The notes under the pieces: generated by a model | Database searches by the model: none | What the model was told of the DNA's origin: nothing | Seen by the model: the letters and a program-made list of their open reading frames with translations, nothing else | Assembly: GCF_048269545.1 (NCBI RefSeq) | Contig: NZ_JBLXIJ010000010.1 | Coordinates: 1 to 52,214, forward strand | Length of the DNA stretch: 52,214 bases | Direction of reading: 5' to 3' | Source of the DNA: Halpernia sp048269545 | Lineage (GTDB): Bacteria > Bacteroidota > Bacteroidia > Flavobacteriales > Weeksellaceae | Made by a program: the position numbers and the translations under genes | Shown: positions 24,292-34,309 of the stretch, piece by piece | Position numbering within the stretch: the stretch's first letter is position 1 | Layout: every line of letters begins with the position of its first letter

Positions 24292-26058
24292 CTAAAAAGT
24301 AATTTTCACGCCACCTGTAATTTGCGCTCCCAAAACTTTATAGCCATTGAAAGTTTGATATTTAGTGTTCAGTAAATTATTTCCGAGTGCAAAAATACTG
24401 AAATTTTTGTGAATTTTATACTCGGCAGATAAATTTAAATCTGCGTAACCACCGACTTTTTCATTTCTTTTTTCAGTGGAAACATACGCAGTAGGAAATG
24501 CGACATTATCCGGTGAAATTTCAAAAGAATTTGAAGTTCGGTCTGTAACAAAAATGCCTTTAAAACCAAAATTTAATTTTTTATTCAACATAGAATATTT
24601 TGCACCAAAAGTTGCTTGAACCAAAGGTTTATTAAAAACCTCATCTAATTGATCTAATTTATATTTTTGAAACAAAATCTCTCCACTTAAATCTAAATTT
24701 TCCAAAGGAAAAAATTCTACACTTCCCTTTACTTCACTCACATTTCCATTATCATAAATCGCAGAATAAGTGTTTGCAAAATTATAAGCAGATCGGTTTA
24801 AAGTATAAACATTATCAAAAATAGAATTTGCTTGGAAGAATAACATTTGATTGATTTTAGAGTAACCCGCAGAAAAATCATACTTCAAACTTTGGTCTAT
24901 ATCACCTTTTAATCCAACATAAAAATGATATTTGGTGTGTGTTGGTCGAAGTTGAATATCCGAAATCAAATACGGATTTTCCTGTAAAAGTTCGGCGTAA
25001 GAATTCAGTTTTAAGCTTCCATAAACTCCTGCATAAAATTTAAATTCATCTTGTGGGGCAAATAAAACTTCCACTTTTGGCGACCAAAGGATTTCACTTT
25101 TTTTGTATTCTGGTAAAATTAGACTTTCATTTCTTCGATTTAAGAAATTTACATTCGCGCCTATTTTTAAATAAGATTGATCTTTATAAAAGCTTATTTG
25201 TGGCGTTAAAGAAGCATTAAAAAAACTAGAACTATTTTTGTTTAATAATGAAAAATCACTTTTCAAAGTTTCTAATTTTACACCTAAATCTGTATTGAGT
25301 TTAAAATTATCATTTTGAAATAAATCGTATTTCGATAGATTTACAGCGATTGCGCCTTGGTTTTCTTTTGCATCGAAATAATCCGTTAAAAAAGAAGTTT
25401 GCAAACGGACATCATTTAAAATTTCATTGGAATAAAAATCATAGTTTGCGTTAATAGAAAACTGATTGGTTTTTTGTTTCAAATCAATATCAGAAGAAGG
25501 TTGCAATGCATAAATTCCATAATAATTATAATCTCGCAAATTATAATTTACTTCTAAATTTAATTTTCCATTTTCTCCATAAGAATTTAAAAAAGCGCCC
25601 AAAGTCGCTCCCATTTGTTTGGAATTCCAATCATAATCTTTCTTTAAACCGGTTGTAGAAAGATAATGAACATCTGCTCCCACTTCCATTTTACTTTCCA
25701 AAACTGTGGAAATATGCGCATCGCCCAAAATTTTTCCATAATTTCCCATTCCAAAACGGACGTAATTGTTTTGATAATCTTGGTTAAATTCTGGTGAAAT
25801 ATCTGCACCTTGAATGGTAGAAGTTCTAAAGTCAGAAACGGGTGGAACATTTGTAATATCGTAATTCACAGGATTTGCAGACTTTTCTTCCGGTGGGTAA
25901 TTTTTAATTGTTTCAACGGAAGTTTTTTTCTTTTCTATTTTCTTTACTTCTGGTTCTCTTTTTTTATCTAAAATCAATTTTTCTTCTTTTATTTGGGAAA
26001 AAGCAATCTGAGATATTCCTAAGAAAAGGAAACTTAAAATTTGAATTCGTTTGTTCAT
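24292..26058 (-). CDS. outer-membrane beta-barrel protein (TonB-receptor-like)
   Basis: The 588-residue protein has a signal peptide (cleavage near AFSQ, residue 22) and a Lys/Glu-rich linker (about 24-60). It is followed by some 20-22 alternating amphipathic strands, for example YVRFGMGNYGKILGDAHIST near 98. The end NNLLNTKYQTFNGYKVLG..GGVKITF, with a terminal Phe, is typical of barrels assembled by BAM. The last section resembles TonB-dependent receptors, but no plug domain or TonB box is evident. It is transcribed with the large TPR gene upstream (112 bp apart), so the pair probably works together at the envelope. The ligand is unknown. Confidence 0.8.
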   Translation of the reverse strand: MNKRIQILSFLFLGISQIAFSQIKEEKLILDKKREPEVKKIEKKKTSVETIKNYPPEEKSANPVNYDITNVPPVSDFRTSTIQGADISPEFNQDYQNNYVRFGMGNYGKILGDAHISTVLESKMEVGADVHYLSTTGLKKDYDWNSKQMGATLGAFLNSYGENGKLNLEVNYNLRDYNYYGIYALQPSSDIDLKQKTNQFSINANYDFYSNEILNDVRLQTSFLTDYFDAKENQGAIAVNLSKYDLFQNDNFKLNTDLGVKLETLKSDFSLLNKNSSSFFNASLTPQISFYKDQSYLKIGANVNFLNRRNESLILPEYKKSEILWSPKVEVLFAPQDEFKFYAGVYGSLKLNSYAELLQENPYLISDIQLRPTHTKYHFYVGLKGDIDQSLKYDFSAGYSKINQMLFFQANSIFDNVYTLNRSAYNFANTYSAIYDNGNVSEVKGSVEFFPLENLDLSGEILFQKYKLDQLDEVFNKPLVQATFGAKYSMLNKKLNFGFKGIFVTDRTSNSFEISPDNVAFPTAYVSTEKRNEKVGGYADLNLSAEYKIHKNFSIFALGNNLLNTKYQTFNGYKVLGAQITGGVKITF

Positions 26059-26073
26059 TAATTATTTGATTTC

Positions 26074-26153
26074 GCCACTTCGTGGCTTACTTAAATTTAT
26101 ATTTCTTTTCCAATGGACTTCACCCATTGCTATTGATTCCGCCACTTCGTGGC
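26074..26153. repeat. short palindromes between the TPR and barrel genes
   Basis: GCCACTTCGTGGC occurs twice (26074-26086 and 26141-26153), each a 5-bp stem with a TTC loop. CAATGG/CCATTG (26111-26129) lies between them. They are likely intergenic REP-type repeats, not terminators, as T-runs are lacking. Confidence 0.6.
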
Positions 26154-26170
26154 TCTCTGCATTTCACTTT

Positions 26171-29134
26171 TTACTTCTTAATCATTTTTTTCACCTCTTT
26201 CGCTTCTGCCACAATTTCGGGGAAATCGCCGTAATTCGCGATAATCTGGTCGCAAGTGTAACTCGCTTGGTAATTATCTTTTAAAGCCAAATAATTTTTC
26301 GCCATTAAAACCAAAGATTTTGCACCCCAAAATTCTTCAGAGGCGTAATTATTTGCGAGTTTAAAAATCGTTTCGTTGGAAGATTTGAAGGCTTTTCCTT
26401 TGTTTTGATAAAAAGCTTTTGCATAAAGAGCTTCCGCTGCAACTTCTGTGTTTGACGATTTTTCCAAGGCTGCAAAAGCGTTTTGTGCTTCTTTGTCTTT
26501 GCCTTTGTTCATAAAACTTCTCGCTTTTATCACTTTCGCTTGTTCAATAATTGTGGCAGAATTTTTAGTATTATTTAAAACTAAATCTGCATAATTATCG
26601 GCTTGTGAAAAATCTTTTTCTTCCGCGAAAATCTTCATTAATTCTACATTTGCATAATTTTTAATATTCGCATTTGAAGAATTTACTAAATTTAAAAGAT
26701 ATTTTTTGGCGTCAGAAGAATTTCCTTGAGAAATATAAATTTGCGCCACTCTTGTCGCTGCATCTTCTTGATAATCATTTTGTACAGCTGCAACTTCCTG
26801 CAAAATCAATAAGGCTTTTGTTGGATTTTGGCTTTGGAAATAACTTTCTCCCAATTCATATTTCGCTTGGAATAAATTCTCACCTGTTGGATTTTGAGTT
26901 AAATATTTTTCATAGTAAGAAACGGCACTTTTGAAATCTTTTTTAGCGTAAAATTGTTTCGCTGTGTTTAAATTAATTTCATCAATTTCAGATGAATCAA
27001 TTTTAACTCCTAAATCCGTAGCAAATTTTTGATAACCGGAAGTATCGCCATTTTTCTGAAAAATCGGTCGCGCTGCTTGAACAATTTTTTCCGCGTAAGC
27101 TGTGTTTTTATATTCTTGTCCGAGTTGCTTTAAATCTGACAAGGCTTTTTCGTTTTGGTTTAAATCAATCAAATTTTGCGCTTTATAGATTTTCGCATTT
27201 GCAACTAAATCTTGATCTGAACTTGATTTTATGACTTGTGAAAAGTAATCATTTGAACTGTTAAAATCATCATTTGCCGCATAAGCCGTCGCAATTTCGT
27301 ATTGCGCATCGTCTACATAATCAGAATTTTTAAAATTTGAAATTAGTTTTTTCAACTCTGCAATTTTTGCTACAGAATCTCCTTTAAATCCAAGCGCCAT
27401 TGCTTTTTGGAAACTGGTATAATCATTTCCTTCGCTATCATTATAAACTGCAATGGCTTCATTTAACTGATTATTTGCGTAATAACTATCGCCTAATCTC
27501 AATTGCGCATCATTTTTAAACTCTGGTTTTGGATTTTTTAAATATTCTTCAAAATAATTTTGCGCTTTATCAAATTTTTTAGATTTAAAATAAGCATAAC
27601 CTAAATCGTAGTTTAATTGTTGTTTTTCTGGGAAATTATCGGCAGTTTTTAATTTTTCGAAACGCACAATGGCAGATGGATAATTTCCTTGTTGATAATA
27701 AGTTTGAGCCAACCAATACAAAGCTAGTGGCGTAAATTCTTTATTTTGTTTAAGTTCTAAACTTCTTGAAAAATATTTTTCTGCTTCTTTATAATTGCCT
27801 TTATTAAATTCTTCCGTTCCTAAAAGATAAGAAACTTCTTGATCAATTTTATCAGTTTCCGGCGAAGAATTGGGAAGTTGATCGATTGCTGCTAAAGTTT
27901 CCTTGTAATTTCCAGAATAGAGATAAGATTTAATTAATAAATTTTTTAGTTCTGGAACTTGGGAATTATTTGGATATTTTCTGATGAATTTTTGAATTGC
28001 AGTTGGCGCAGATTCGTACGGATTTCCAACATCATAACTCAATTTTGCGTATTGTAAAAAAGCCAATTCTTGCACTTTTTTATCGTAAGTCATTTCCGAA
28101 GAAGATCGAAACGCATTTAAAGCTTCTTGCTTTTTTCCGACTTCCAAATAGGCATTTCCCAATTGGTAATAAGCGTTTTGTGCAATGGGTGAATTACTAT
28201 TTATCAATTGGTTATAATAAGAAACAGCTTCATCGTATTTTTTAATTTCTGCCGCTACAAAACCCATTTCGTACAAATCATTTTCTGATGGATTGGCTTT
28301 GGAATCAGCATAAATTTTAAGATGTGGATACGCAGAAACGTAATCTTTTTTCATAAAATAACTTTCACCAATTATTTTATGAACTTCCGCTTTATAATCG
28401 TCAGATAAATTTTCATTTAATAATTCATTCCCAGAAGAAATGGCTTCATCATATTTTTGATCATTAAAATAAAGTTGCACATAATATGGTTTTACCAAAC
28501 GGGAAAACTTTGGATTATCTTTAACTTGGTCAAAATACTGAAAAGCTTTATCATTTTGATTATCTGCATAATACAAATGTCCGAGCATATAAGAAACTTC
28601 AGATTTTTCAGTTTCGGGTACATTATTGTATGCTTCTTCCAAGGCTTGAATTGCGCCTTTAGAATCGCCTGTCATAAATTTGGCGTAACCCAATTTTAAA
28701 ATATATTGTGTGTTTTCTTCTCTGCTTAATTGCGTCTGATTCACTTTTTGCAAAGTTTCTAGTGCTTTGGGAAAATCTTTTTGAGTTAAATAATAATCAG
28801 CTAAAGGTAAGTTCGCTTGCGCAAAATATGCTGATTTTGGATATTCTTTTATAAAAGCTTCCAAACCTTGCTCCGCATGATCGCGTTTTAAAATCACACC
28901 AATTACATTATCAAAAAATTGTGCTGCTTCTTTTTTTGAAGCGCTTAAATTTTGATTATAAAAATATTGTCGAGCATATTCAAATTGTGAAGCATTGTAA
29001 ACTTTAGACTGATAAAGATTTTCTGCTAAATTAAATCTGTATGCATTTTGGTCGGTAAAATATTGAGATTGTTGGCTTTGTGCAATTCCATAAACTGAAA
29101 TAAAACCAGCGATAATTACTTTTTTTGAATTCAT
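26171..29134 (-). CDS. large exported tetratricopeptide repeat protein
   Basis: The protein has 987 residues with a signal peptide (ending about residue 19, GIAQSQQ). At least 15 TPR units follow, with typical A/G-Y-F..G.Y..A signatures (for example KFMTGDSKGAIQALEEAYNNVP, YHLGNAYLEVGKKQEALNAF-like segments, and AQTYYQQGNYPSAIVRFEKL). It most likely acts as a periplasmic or outer-membrane-associated scaffold. The next gene on the strand is the outer-membrane barrel, which suggests a two-part envelope complex. The exact partner and cargo are not known. It is monodirectional, divergent from the permease. Confidence 0.9.
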   Translation of the reverse strand: MNSKKVIIAGFISVYGIAQSQQSQYFTDQNAYRFNLAENLYQSKVYNASQFEYARQYFYNQNLSASKKEAAQFFDNVIGVILKRDHAEQGLEAFIKEYPKSAYFAQANLPLADYYLTQKDFPKALETLQKVNQTQLSREENTQYILKLGYAKFMTGDSKGAIQALEEAYNNVPETEKSEVSYMLGHLYYADNQNDKAFQYFDQVKDNPKFSRLVKPYYVQLYFNDQKYDEAISSGNELLNENLSDDYKAEVHKIIGESYFMKKDYVSAYPHLKIYADSKANPSENDLYEMGFVAAEIKKYDEAVSYYNQLINSNSPIAQNAYYQLGNAYLEVGKKQEALNAFRSSSEMTYDKKVQELAFLQYAKLSYDVGNPYESAPTAIQKFIRKYPNNSQVPELKNLLIKSYLYSGNYKETLAAIDQLPNSSPETDKIDQEVSYLLGTEEFNKGNYKEAEKYFSRSLELKQNKEFTPLALYWLAQTYYQQGNYPSAIVRFEKLKTADNFPEKQQLNYDLGYAYFKSKKFDKAQNYFEEYLKNPKPEFKNDAQLRLGDSYYANNQLNEAIAVYNDSEGNDYTSFQKAMALGFKGDSVAKIAELKKLISNFKNSDYVDDAQYEIATAYAANDDFNSSNDYFSQVIKSSSDQDLVANAKIYKAQNLIDLNQNEKALSDLKQLGQEYKNTAYAEKIVQAARPIFQKNGDTSGYQKFATDLGVKIDSSEIDEINLNTAKQFYAKKDFKSAVSYYEKYLTQNPTGENLFQAKYELGESYFQSQNPTKALLILQEVAAVQNDYQEDAATRVAQIYISQGNSSDAKKYLLNLVNSSNANIKNYANVELMKIFAEEKDFSQADNYADLVLNNTKNSATIIEQAKVIKARSFMNKGKDKEAQNAFAALEKSSNTEVAAEALYAKAFYQNKGKAFKSSNETIFKLANNYASEEFWGAKSLVLMAKNYLALKDNYQASYTCDQIIANYGDFPEIVAEAKEVKKMIKK

Positions 29135-29271
29135 TCCTGAAGTTGAGAATATTAATCTTTTAAAGTAACGAAATTAGCGAAAACTTATTGTTTAGTGGTA
29201 TTAATAGAATAAAAATTGATAAAAAATTGACTAATATTTAAGAAATATTTAGGTTTTTTTTTAGAAATCAT

Positions 29272-29279
29272 TACATTTG
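29272..29279 (+). promoter_or_regulatory. -7 box of the permease promoter
   Basis: TACATTTG fits the TAnnTTTG -7 consensus of Bacteroidota. It lies 26 bp before the ATG at 29305, so the leader is very short. A clear -33 box is not seen in the T-rich sequence upstream. Confidence 0.5.
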
Positions 29280-29304
29280 ATTTTTCTAAACTAAAAATTT
29301 ACAC

Positions 29305-30981
29305 ATGAACCAAATATTCAAAAGAAAAGATTACAGTGCAAAAGACCATCCTTCCGGACTTCTAAGAGTTCTCGGAACTTGGGATATCGTTTTCTTTGGA
29401 ATTGCAGCTATTATTGGTGCGGGAAGTTTCAGTAGTTTGGGTGAAGCGGTTTTCCGTGGCGGACCGGGCGTAATTGTTCTTTATATTATTTGTGGTTTTG
29501 CTTGTGGTTTTACTGCGCTTTGTTATGCCGAATTTGCAAGTAGAATTCCCACTGCCGGAAGTGCTTATACTTATGCATATGCGAGTTTTGGTGAATTAAT
29601 TGCTTGGATAATTGGTTGGGCTTTAATAATGGAATATTCTTTTGGAAATATTTATGTTGCATTTTCCTGGTCAGACTATTTTACCAGTTTTATGGGAAGA
29701 GTTGGTGTTCATATTCCAGAATATTTAACTTGTAGTTATCCAGAAGCGCATAAAGCATTTTTGGGACATTCTGCAAATACAGAACTTTTAAGCGCATGGA
29801 AAAATGCGCCTTTAATCGGTAATTTAAAATTAATTGTAGATATTCCTGCTTTGGTTATCAATGGTTTAATCACTTGGTTAGTTTACCGAGGCGTTCGTGA
29901 AAGTAAAAATTTCAATAATGCTTTGGTTTTAATGAAATTAGCTGTGATTGTTTTAATTATTTTAGTTGGCGTGGCTTATGTAAATGTTGATAATTGGGAA
30001 CCTATAAATCCTGTAACGCATGTTTCATCTTTTATGCCAAATGGATTTGCAGGAGTTATGAGTGCTGTTTCTGGAGTTTTCTTTGCTTATATTGGTTTTG
30101 ATGCGTTAAGTGTTTTATCCGAAGAAACGAAAAATCCACAAAAAACTTTACCGCGAGGAATGATTATTTCTCTTGTTTTGTGTACCGTAATTTATATTAT
30201 TCTAACCCTGGTTCTTACAGGAATGGTTGATTATAAAAAATTCGATGGCGTGGGAGATCCACTTTCTTTTATATTTGAAAAAGCAAACGCGAATGTTGCT
30301 TGGATGGAAATGGTAGTTTCTTTTGTTGCAATTGTGGCGATTACAACGGTTCTTCTAGTTTTCCAAATGGGACAACCAAGAATTTGGTACGCGATGAGTC
30401 GTGATGGTTTGATGCCCAAAAAATTTCAGGAAATACATCCAAAATACCACACACCTTCTTTCGCGACAATTATTACAGGAATTGTAGTTGGAATCCCCAT
30501 TTTATTCACAGATAAAAGTTTCATTTTAGATTTCACCAGTATCGGAACCATTTTCGCTTTTGTATTGGTTTGTGGTGGTGTTTTACTTTTACCCGCAAAA
30601 GAAAAACTACCTGGAAGATTTCATATGCCGTACTTTAATTCAAAAATAATTTTCCCAATCTTATTTATTGGCGGTTTGGTTTTCTTTTACTTTTGGCAAC
30701 CCAATTTTTTCCATAATTTATTTGATTTTAGCAATCCGCTTGAAAAGGAATTTAAAATCTCAATTGTTATTTTTATCCTAATTAATTTGTTTTTATGCGG
30801 TTTGGCTTTCATTAAAAATTTATCCTTAATTCCATTAATTGGTTTAAGTTCTTGTCTTTATCTTTTAACGGGAATGAGCCATGAAAACTGGAAATATTTC
30901 GGTATTTGGTTTGCGATTGGTTTAATTATTTATTTTGCTTATGGTTATAGAAAAAGTAAATTGAGAACGGAAAATGAATAA
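29305..30981 (+). CDS. APC-superfamily amino acid permease
   Basis: This 558-residue inner-membrane protein has about 12-14 hydrophobic helices. The TM1 unwound motif FFGIAAIIGAGSFSSLGEA (about residues 30-48) and the TM6 region FFAYIGFDALSVLSEETKNPQKTLPRG (about 256-282) are typical of the cationic amino acid transporter (CAT/YfnA-like) branch. It takes up amino acids by proton or exchange coupling. The substrate is not certain. It starts a + strand run with the small DUF962 gene 50 bp downstream. Confidence 0.93.
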   Translation: MNQIFKRKDYSAKDHPSGLLRVLGTWDIVFFGIAAIIGAGSFSSLGEAVFRGGPGVIVLYIICGFACGFTALCYAEFASRIPTAGSAYTYAYASFGELIAWIIGWALIMEYSFGNIYVAFSWSDYFTSFMGRVGVHIPEYLTCSYPEAHKAFLGHSANTELLSAWKNAPLIGNLKLIVDIPALVINGLITWLVYRGVRESKNFNNALVLMKLAVIVLIILVGVAYVNVDNWEPINPVTHVSSFMPNGFAGVMSAVSGVFFAYIGFDALSVLSEETKNPQKTLPRGMIISLVLCTVIYIILTLVLTGMVDYKKFDGVGDPLSFIFEKANANVAWMEMVVSFVAIVAITTVLLVFQMGQPRIWYAMSRDGLMPKKFQEIHPKYHTPSFATIITGIVVGIPILFTDKSFILDFTSIGTIFAFVLVCGGVLLLPAKEKLPGRFHMPYFNSKIIFPILFIGGLVFFYFWQPNFFHNLFDFSNPLEKEFKISIVIFILINLFLCGLAFIKNLSLIPLIGLSSCLYLLTGMSHENWKYFGIWFAIGLIIYFAYGYRKSKLRTENE

Positions 30982-31031
30982 TTTAGTTTTTAAAATTTAA
31001 AAAATTATACATTTTGAATTAATTAAAAAAC

Positions 31032-31343
31032 ATGGCAGAAAAAATAAAAAACTTTGCAGAATTTTATCAGTTTTATCTGACCGAACATTCTAAAATGTGG
31101 ACTCGGATTTTCCATTTTGTGGGAACACTATTAATTTTTTTAGTAATTTTTTACGTTATCAAAAGTGGAAAAGAGCGATTTCTTTGGTACGTTCCAATTT
31201 TTGGTTATGGTTTTGCGTGGTTTTCACATGCGGTTTTCGAGAAAAACCAACCTGCAACTTTTCGTTATCCGATTTGGTCCTTGATTTCAGATTTTAAATT
31301 GTTTTTTGAGTTATTGATTGGGAAACAGAAATTTAAAGCCTAA
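31032..31343 (+). CDS. DUF962 / Mpo1-like membrane protein
   Basis: At 103 residues this is the short bacterial form of the DUF962 family. The match is strong. The conserved features are FYLTEHSKMWTRIFHFVGT (about residues 14-32), GYGFAWFSHAVFEKNQPATF (about 56-75), and YPIWSLISDF. The His residues correspond to the metal-binding positions of yeast Mpo1, an Fe(II)-dependent 2-hydroxy fatty acid dioxygenase. The bacterial role is not established. It is cotranscribed or closely spaced with the permease upstream. Confidence 0.9.
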   Translation: MAEKIKNFAEFYQFYLTEHSKMWTRIFHFVGTLLIFLVIFYVIKSGKERFLWYVPIFGYGFAWFSHAVFEKNQPATFRYPIWSLISDFKLFFELLIGKQKFKA

Positions 31344-31355
31344 AAAAAATTCCTC

Positions 31356-31874
31356 GTGAATAAGTTTTTATTTTTTCTGGTTTTCTTTTCAATTAATGTT
31401 TTTAGCCAAACTGATAGTTTAAATACTGGAAAATATTATACTGCAAAACAAGTTTTTGATAAAGATTATAAAATACAAAAATTTTCAAAAATTTCAAAAT
31501 CACAAATAAAGGTTGAAAACAATAAAGTTATATTTAGTGGTTTAAAATCAATTGAATATGCAAAAAACAGTGATATTAAAACAAAACTAATTTTAGAAAG
31601 TGGATTATTAAATCCTTCTTACATTAATCAAAATTATAATATAAAAATTAGCTTTCTCGAAGAATTACCATTATTAAATCCTAATCTACAAACTAAAAGA
31701 TTCAGATTTTGGATTTCTAATTACGGAAACAAAAACCCATTATTAAATAGTGTAAATCCGACAGAATATTATTTTGAACTTCAAAATGATATTGCAACCG
31801 ATAGAACTTCTTTTGAAGACTTTGTAAAAGGTGGAAAACTTACTTTTCTAAAATATGGTGGAATTATTCTTTAA
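31356..31874 (+). CDS. hypothetical exported protein
   Basis: The 172-residue protein opens at a GTG (31356), 12 bp after the DUF962 stop. It has a signal peptide of about 19 residues (MNKFLFFLVFFSINVFSQ). The mature part has no domain that I recognise. It looks beta-rich and Asn/Lys-rich, with an RFRFWISNYG segment near residue 117. It probably resides in the periplasm or outer membrane. A bidirectional terminator follows. Confidence 0.6.
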   Translation: MNKFLFFLVFFSINVFSQTDSLNTGKYYTAKQVFDKDYKIQKFSKISKSQIKVENNKVIFSGLKSIEYAKNSDIKTKLILESGLLNPSYINQNYNIKISFLEELPLLNPNLQTKRFRFWISNYGNKNPLLNSVNPTEYYFELQNDIATDRTSFEDFVKGGKLTFLKYGGIIL

Positions 31875-31888
31875 AATTTAACCAAAAA

Positions 31889-31916
31889 AATCCCACCTAA
31901 AAAAGTGGGATTTTGC
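31889..31916. terminator. bidirectional terminator
   Basis: AATCCCAC (31889-31896) pairs with GTGGGATT (31905-31912), flanked by A-run and T-run. It separates the exported hypothetical gene from the convergent SPFH gene. Confidence 0.88.
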
Positions 31917-31934
31917 TTTTATTAAACGGCAAAA

Positions 31935-32891
31935 TTAATATTCTCCATTTTTGTTGTCATGTCCATATCTTTCTGGCGCAGGTGGAAAATTTCCTTTATC
32001 TGCTTCTTCCAATTTAGAAACGGAAATCATTGCAGCCATCATATCATTTAACATATTGCTTGCAGAAGTTGGTGAGTTTGGTAAAAGAACCAAATTACTT
32101 CTATTATTGGCGCCAATTGCTTGCAAAGTATCATAATGTTGCGTTACCACAATTAATGAAGATGCTTCCTGCGATCCAATATTGACTTTATTTAGCATTC
32201 TTACAGATTCTTCTAAACCTTTTGCAATCTCTCTCCTTTGATCTGCGATACCTTGTCCTTGAAGTTTTTTAGATTCTGCTTCTGCTTTTGCAACTGCTAC
32301 AATTCTAATTCTTTGTGCCTCAGATTCGTATTCTGCGGCGGTTTTTTCACGTTCTGCTGCGTTAATTCTATTCATCGCATGTTTTACTTGTTCATCCGGA
32401 TCAATGTCTGTTACCAAAGCTTTTATAATGTCATATCCATAACTTTGCATTGCTTCCTGCAATTCAGATTTCACCGCATTTGCAATATCGTCTTTTCTCA
32501 CGAAAACATCATCTAATCTGGTTTTCGGAACTTCTGCACGAACCACATCAAAAACATAAGATGTAATTTGATTTTCTGGATTCTCAAGTTTATAATACGC
32601 ATCTTTTACATTGGTTCTAATCACTTGATATTGAACAGAAACTTTCATTTTAACGAAAACGTTATCCAAAGTTTTGGTATCAATCATCACATCCAATTGT
32701 TGAATTCTCAGGTTTAGTCTTTTGGAAATTTGGTCTATGTAAGGAATTTTTAAGTGCAATCCAGAATCACAAACTTTTAAAAATTTTCCGAGTCTTTCTA
32801 CGACAGCAGCAGATTCTTGCTTTACCGTAAAGAAAGAAGCAAATAAGGTTATTAATGCGAAAAACGCAACAATATAAAGGATTGGAAACAT
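31935..32891 (-). CDS. SPFH/Band 7 (stomatin-like, QmcA-type) protein
   Basis: The protein has 318 residues. A single N-terminal membrane anchor (about residues 3-20) precedes the Band 7 domain (about 24-195; for example ERLGKFLKVCDSGLHLKIPYID). The domain ends in the coiled-coil-forming ERLNAAEREKTAAEYESEAQ-like stretch, and a C-terminal helical tail follows. Such proteins oligomerise at the inner membrane and organise proteases or lipid domains. No NfeD partner is adjacent. It is transcribed on the same strand as the dNTPase, 60 bp downstream of it. Confidence 0.93.
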   Translation of the reverse strand: MFPILYIVAFFALITLFASFFTVKQESAAVVERLGKFLKVCDSGLHLKIPYIDQISKRLNLRIQQLDVMIDTKTLDNVFVKMKVSVQYQVIRTNVKDAYYKLENPENQITSYVFDVVRAEVPKTRLDDVFVRKDDIANAVKSELQEAMQSYGYDIIKALVTDIDPDEQVKHAMNRINAAEREKTAAEYESEAQRIRIVAVAKAEAESKKLQGQGIADQRREIAKGLEESVRMLNKVNIGSQEASSLIVVTQHYDTLQAIGANNRSNLVLLPNSPTSASNMLNDMMAAMISVSKLEEADKGNFPPAPERYGHDNKNGEY

Positions 32892-32950
32892 AAATTTTTA
32901 TTTTTAAATTAAATGGAAAGATAATAAAAATTTTTGTGATAATCTAATTT

Positions 32951-34309
32951 TTACATCGTCATTCCGATATCAATTCCTTTAATTTTTCGGTACAAATCTG
33001 TGGCGAAATTATCAGTCATTCCGGAAACAAAATCTAAAACGCCCATTACTTTTTCGTAATCTGTTCCATTTTCATAAATAAATTGCTTTGGCAAAAGTTT
33101 CAACGCCATTTTATCATAAGATTTTTGCGCTTCTTTTGGTTTTAAAATGGAGGGAATAAAATGATGCAGCAATTCGTACATTACATTGTAACCTGCATTT
33201 TCAATTTCAATTACAGCTTTATGATTGTAAATTTTTTGGATTGAAAAAGATTCAATTTCTTGTAAAGACGGATTTTTATTTTTGTAAATATCCAAAAGTG
33301 ATTCATTTAAAGTTCCATCTAAAATTTCATTAAAATTAGTTTTAAATAAATGTAAAGACTGATTGATTAACGCATTAATCACTTTCGCACGCAAATAAGA
33401 AATCCGTTCGTTTGGATTGGTAATAAATGTCAATTTCTCTTCTACCCTTTCGGTATTTTCATTTTCAGATTTTATTAAATCAAAAAAGAGATTTTCACAA
33501 TCGGCAGTTGAAACAATTCCTAATCTGTGCGCATCTTCCATATCAATAATATTGTAACAAATATCATCTGCCGCTTCTACAAGCCAAACGAAAGGATGTC
33601 TTTTAAAAATTAAAGGTTCCGAATTTTCTTCTAAAATACCGACAGATTTAGCAATATTTTTAAAAGTATCTTTTTCAGTCTGAAAAAAGCCAAATTTTTT
33701 CCGATTAATAAATCCTTTTTTCTTGGCAATCGCTTCACACGGATATTTTGCAATACTCGCTAAAGTGGTAAAAGTGAGTTGCGTCCCACCCAAATCTTTG
33801 CCGATTTGTTGGTTCGTTAAAACCCGAATTGCATTGGCGTTTCCTTCAAAATTAATTAAATCTGCCCATTCTTTTTCAGAAAATTTTTGTTTTAAATCCG
33901 ATTCATTTTTTTCAAAATAACTTGCGATTGCATCTTCGCCGGAATGTCCAAAAGCGGGATTTCCAATATCGTGACACAAACACGCCGCCGCAATCACATT
34001 ACTTAATTGATGTTGATAAAATTGTTTAGAATTTTCATCTAAATCGGAACTAAAATTTTCAACCAAATAATCACCAATCATACTTCCCAAGCTTCTTCCG
34101 ACAGAAGATACTTCCAAAGAATGTGTTAATCTATTGTGAACAAAAACACTTCCCGGAAGTGGAAAAACCTGAGTTTTATTTTGTAATCTTCTAAATGCGG
34201 ATGAGAAAATAATCCGGTCAAAATCCCGCTGAAAATCGGTGCGTGAAGTGACAACTGCGGAATGATTTCCAGTTCGTTGATGTGTAAATAAATGGTTGAG
34301 TGAAGTCAT
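32951..34309 (-). CDS. dgt: deoxyguanosinetriphosphate triphosphohydrolase-like HD protein
   Basis: The protein has 452 residues. The HD phosphohydrolase core is clear: FRRLQNKTQVFPLPGSVFVHNRLTHSLEVS at about residues 39-68 (His ligand), then CLCHDIGNPAFGHSGEDAI near 117 with the HD pair. EAADDICYNIIDMEDA near 250 carries the later Asp ligand. Enzymes of this family cut dNTPs to nucleoside and triphosphate. In other bacteria they help control dNTP pools, and some relatives limit phage. The gene sits just beside the left end of the cassette array, but the sequence shows no other link. Confidence 0.92.
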   Translation of the reverse strand: MTSLNHLFTHQRTGNHSAVVTSRTDFQRDFDRIIFSSAFRRLQNKTQVFPLPGSVFVHNRLTHSLEVSSVGRSLGSMIGDYLVENFSSDLDENSKQFYQHQLSNVIAAACLCHDIGNPAFGHSGEDAIASYFEKNESDLKQKFSEKEWADLINFEGNANAIRVLTNQQIGKDLGGTQLTFTTLASIAKYPCEAIAKKKGFINRKKFGFFQTEKDTFKNIAKSVGILEENSEPLIFKRHPFVWLVEAADDICYNIIDMEDAHRLGIVSTADCENLFFDLIKSENENTERVEEKLTFITNPNERISYLRAKVINALINQSLHLFKTNFNEILDGTLNESLLDIYKNKNPSLQEIESFSIQKIYNHKAVIEIENAGYNVMYELLHHFIPSILKPKEAQKSYDKMALKLLPKQFIYENGTDYEKVMGVLDFVSGMTDNFATDLYRKIKGIDIGMTM

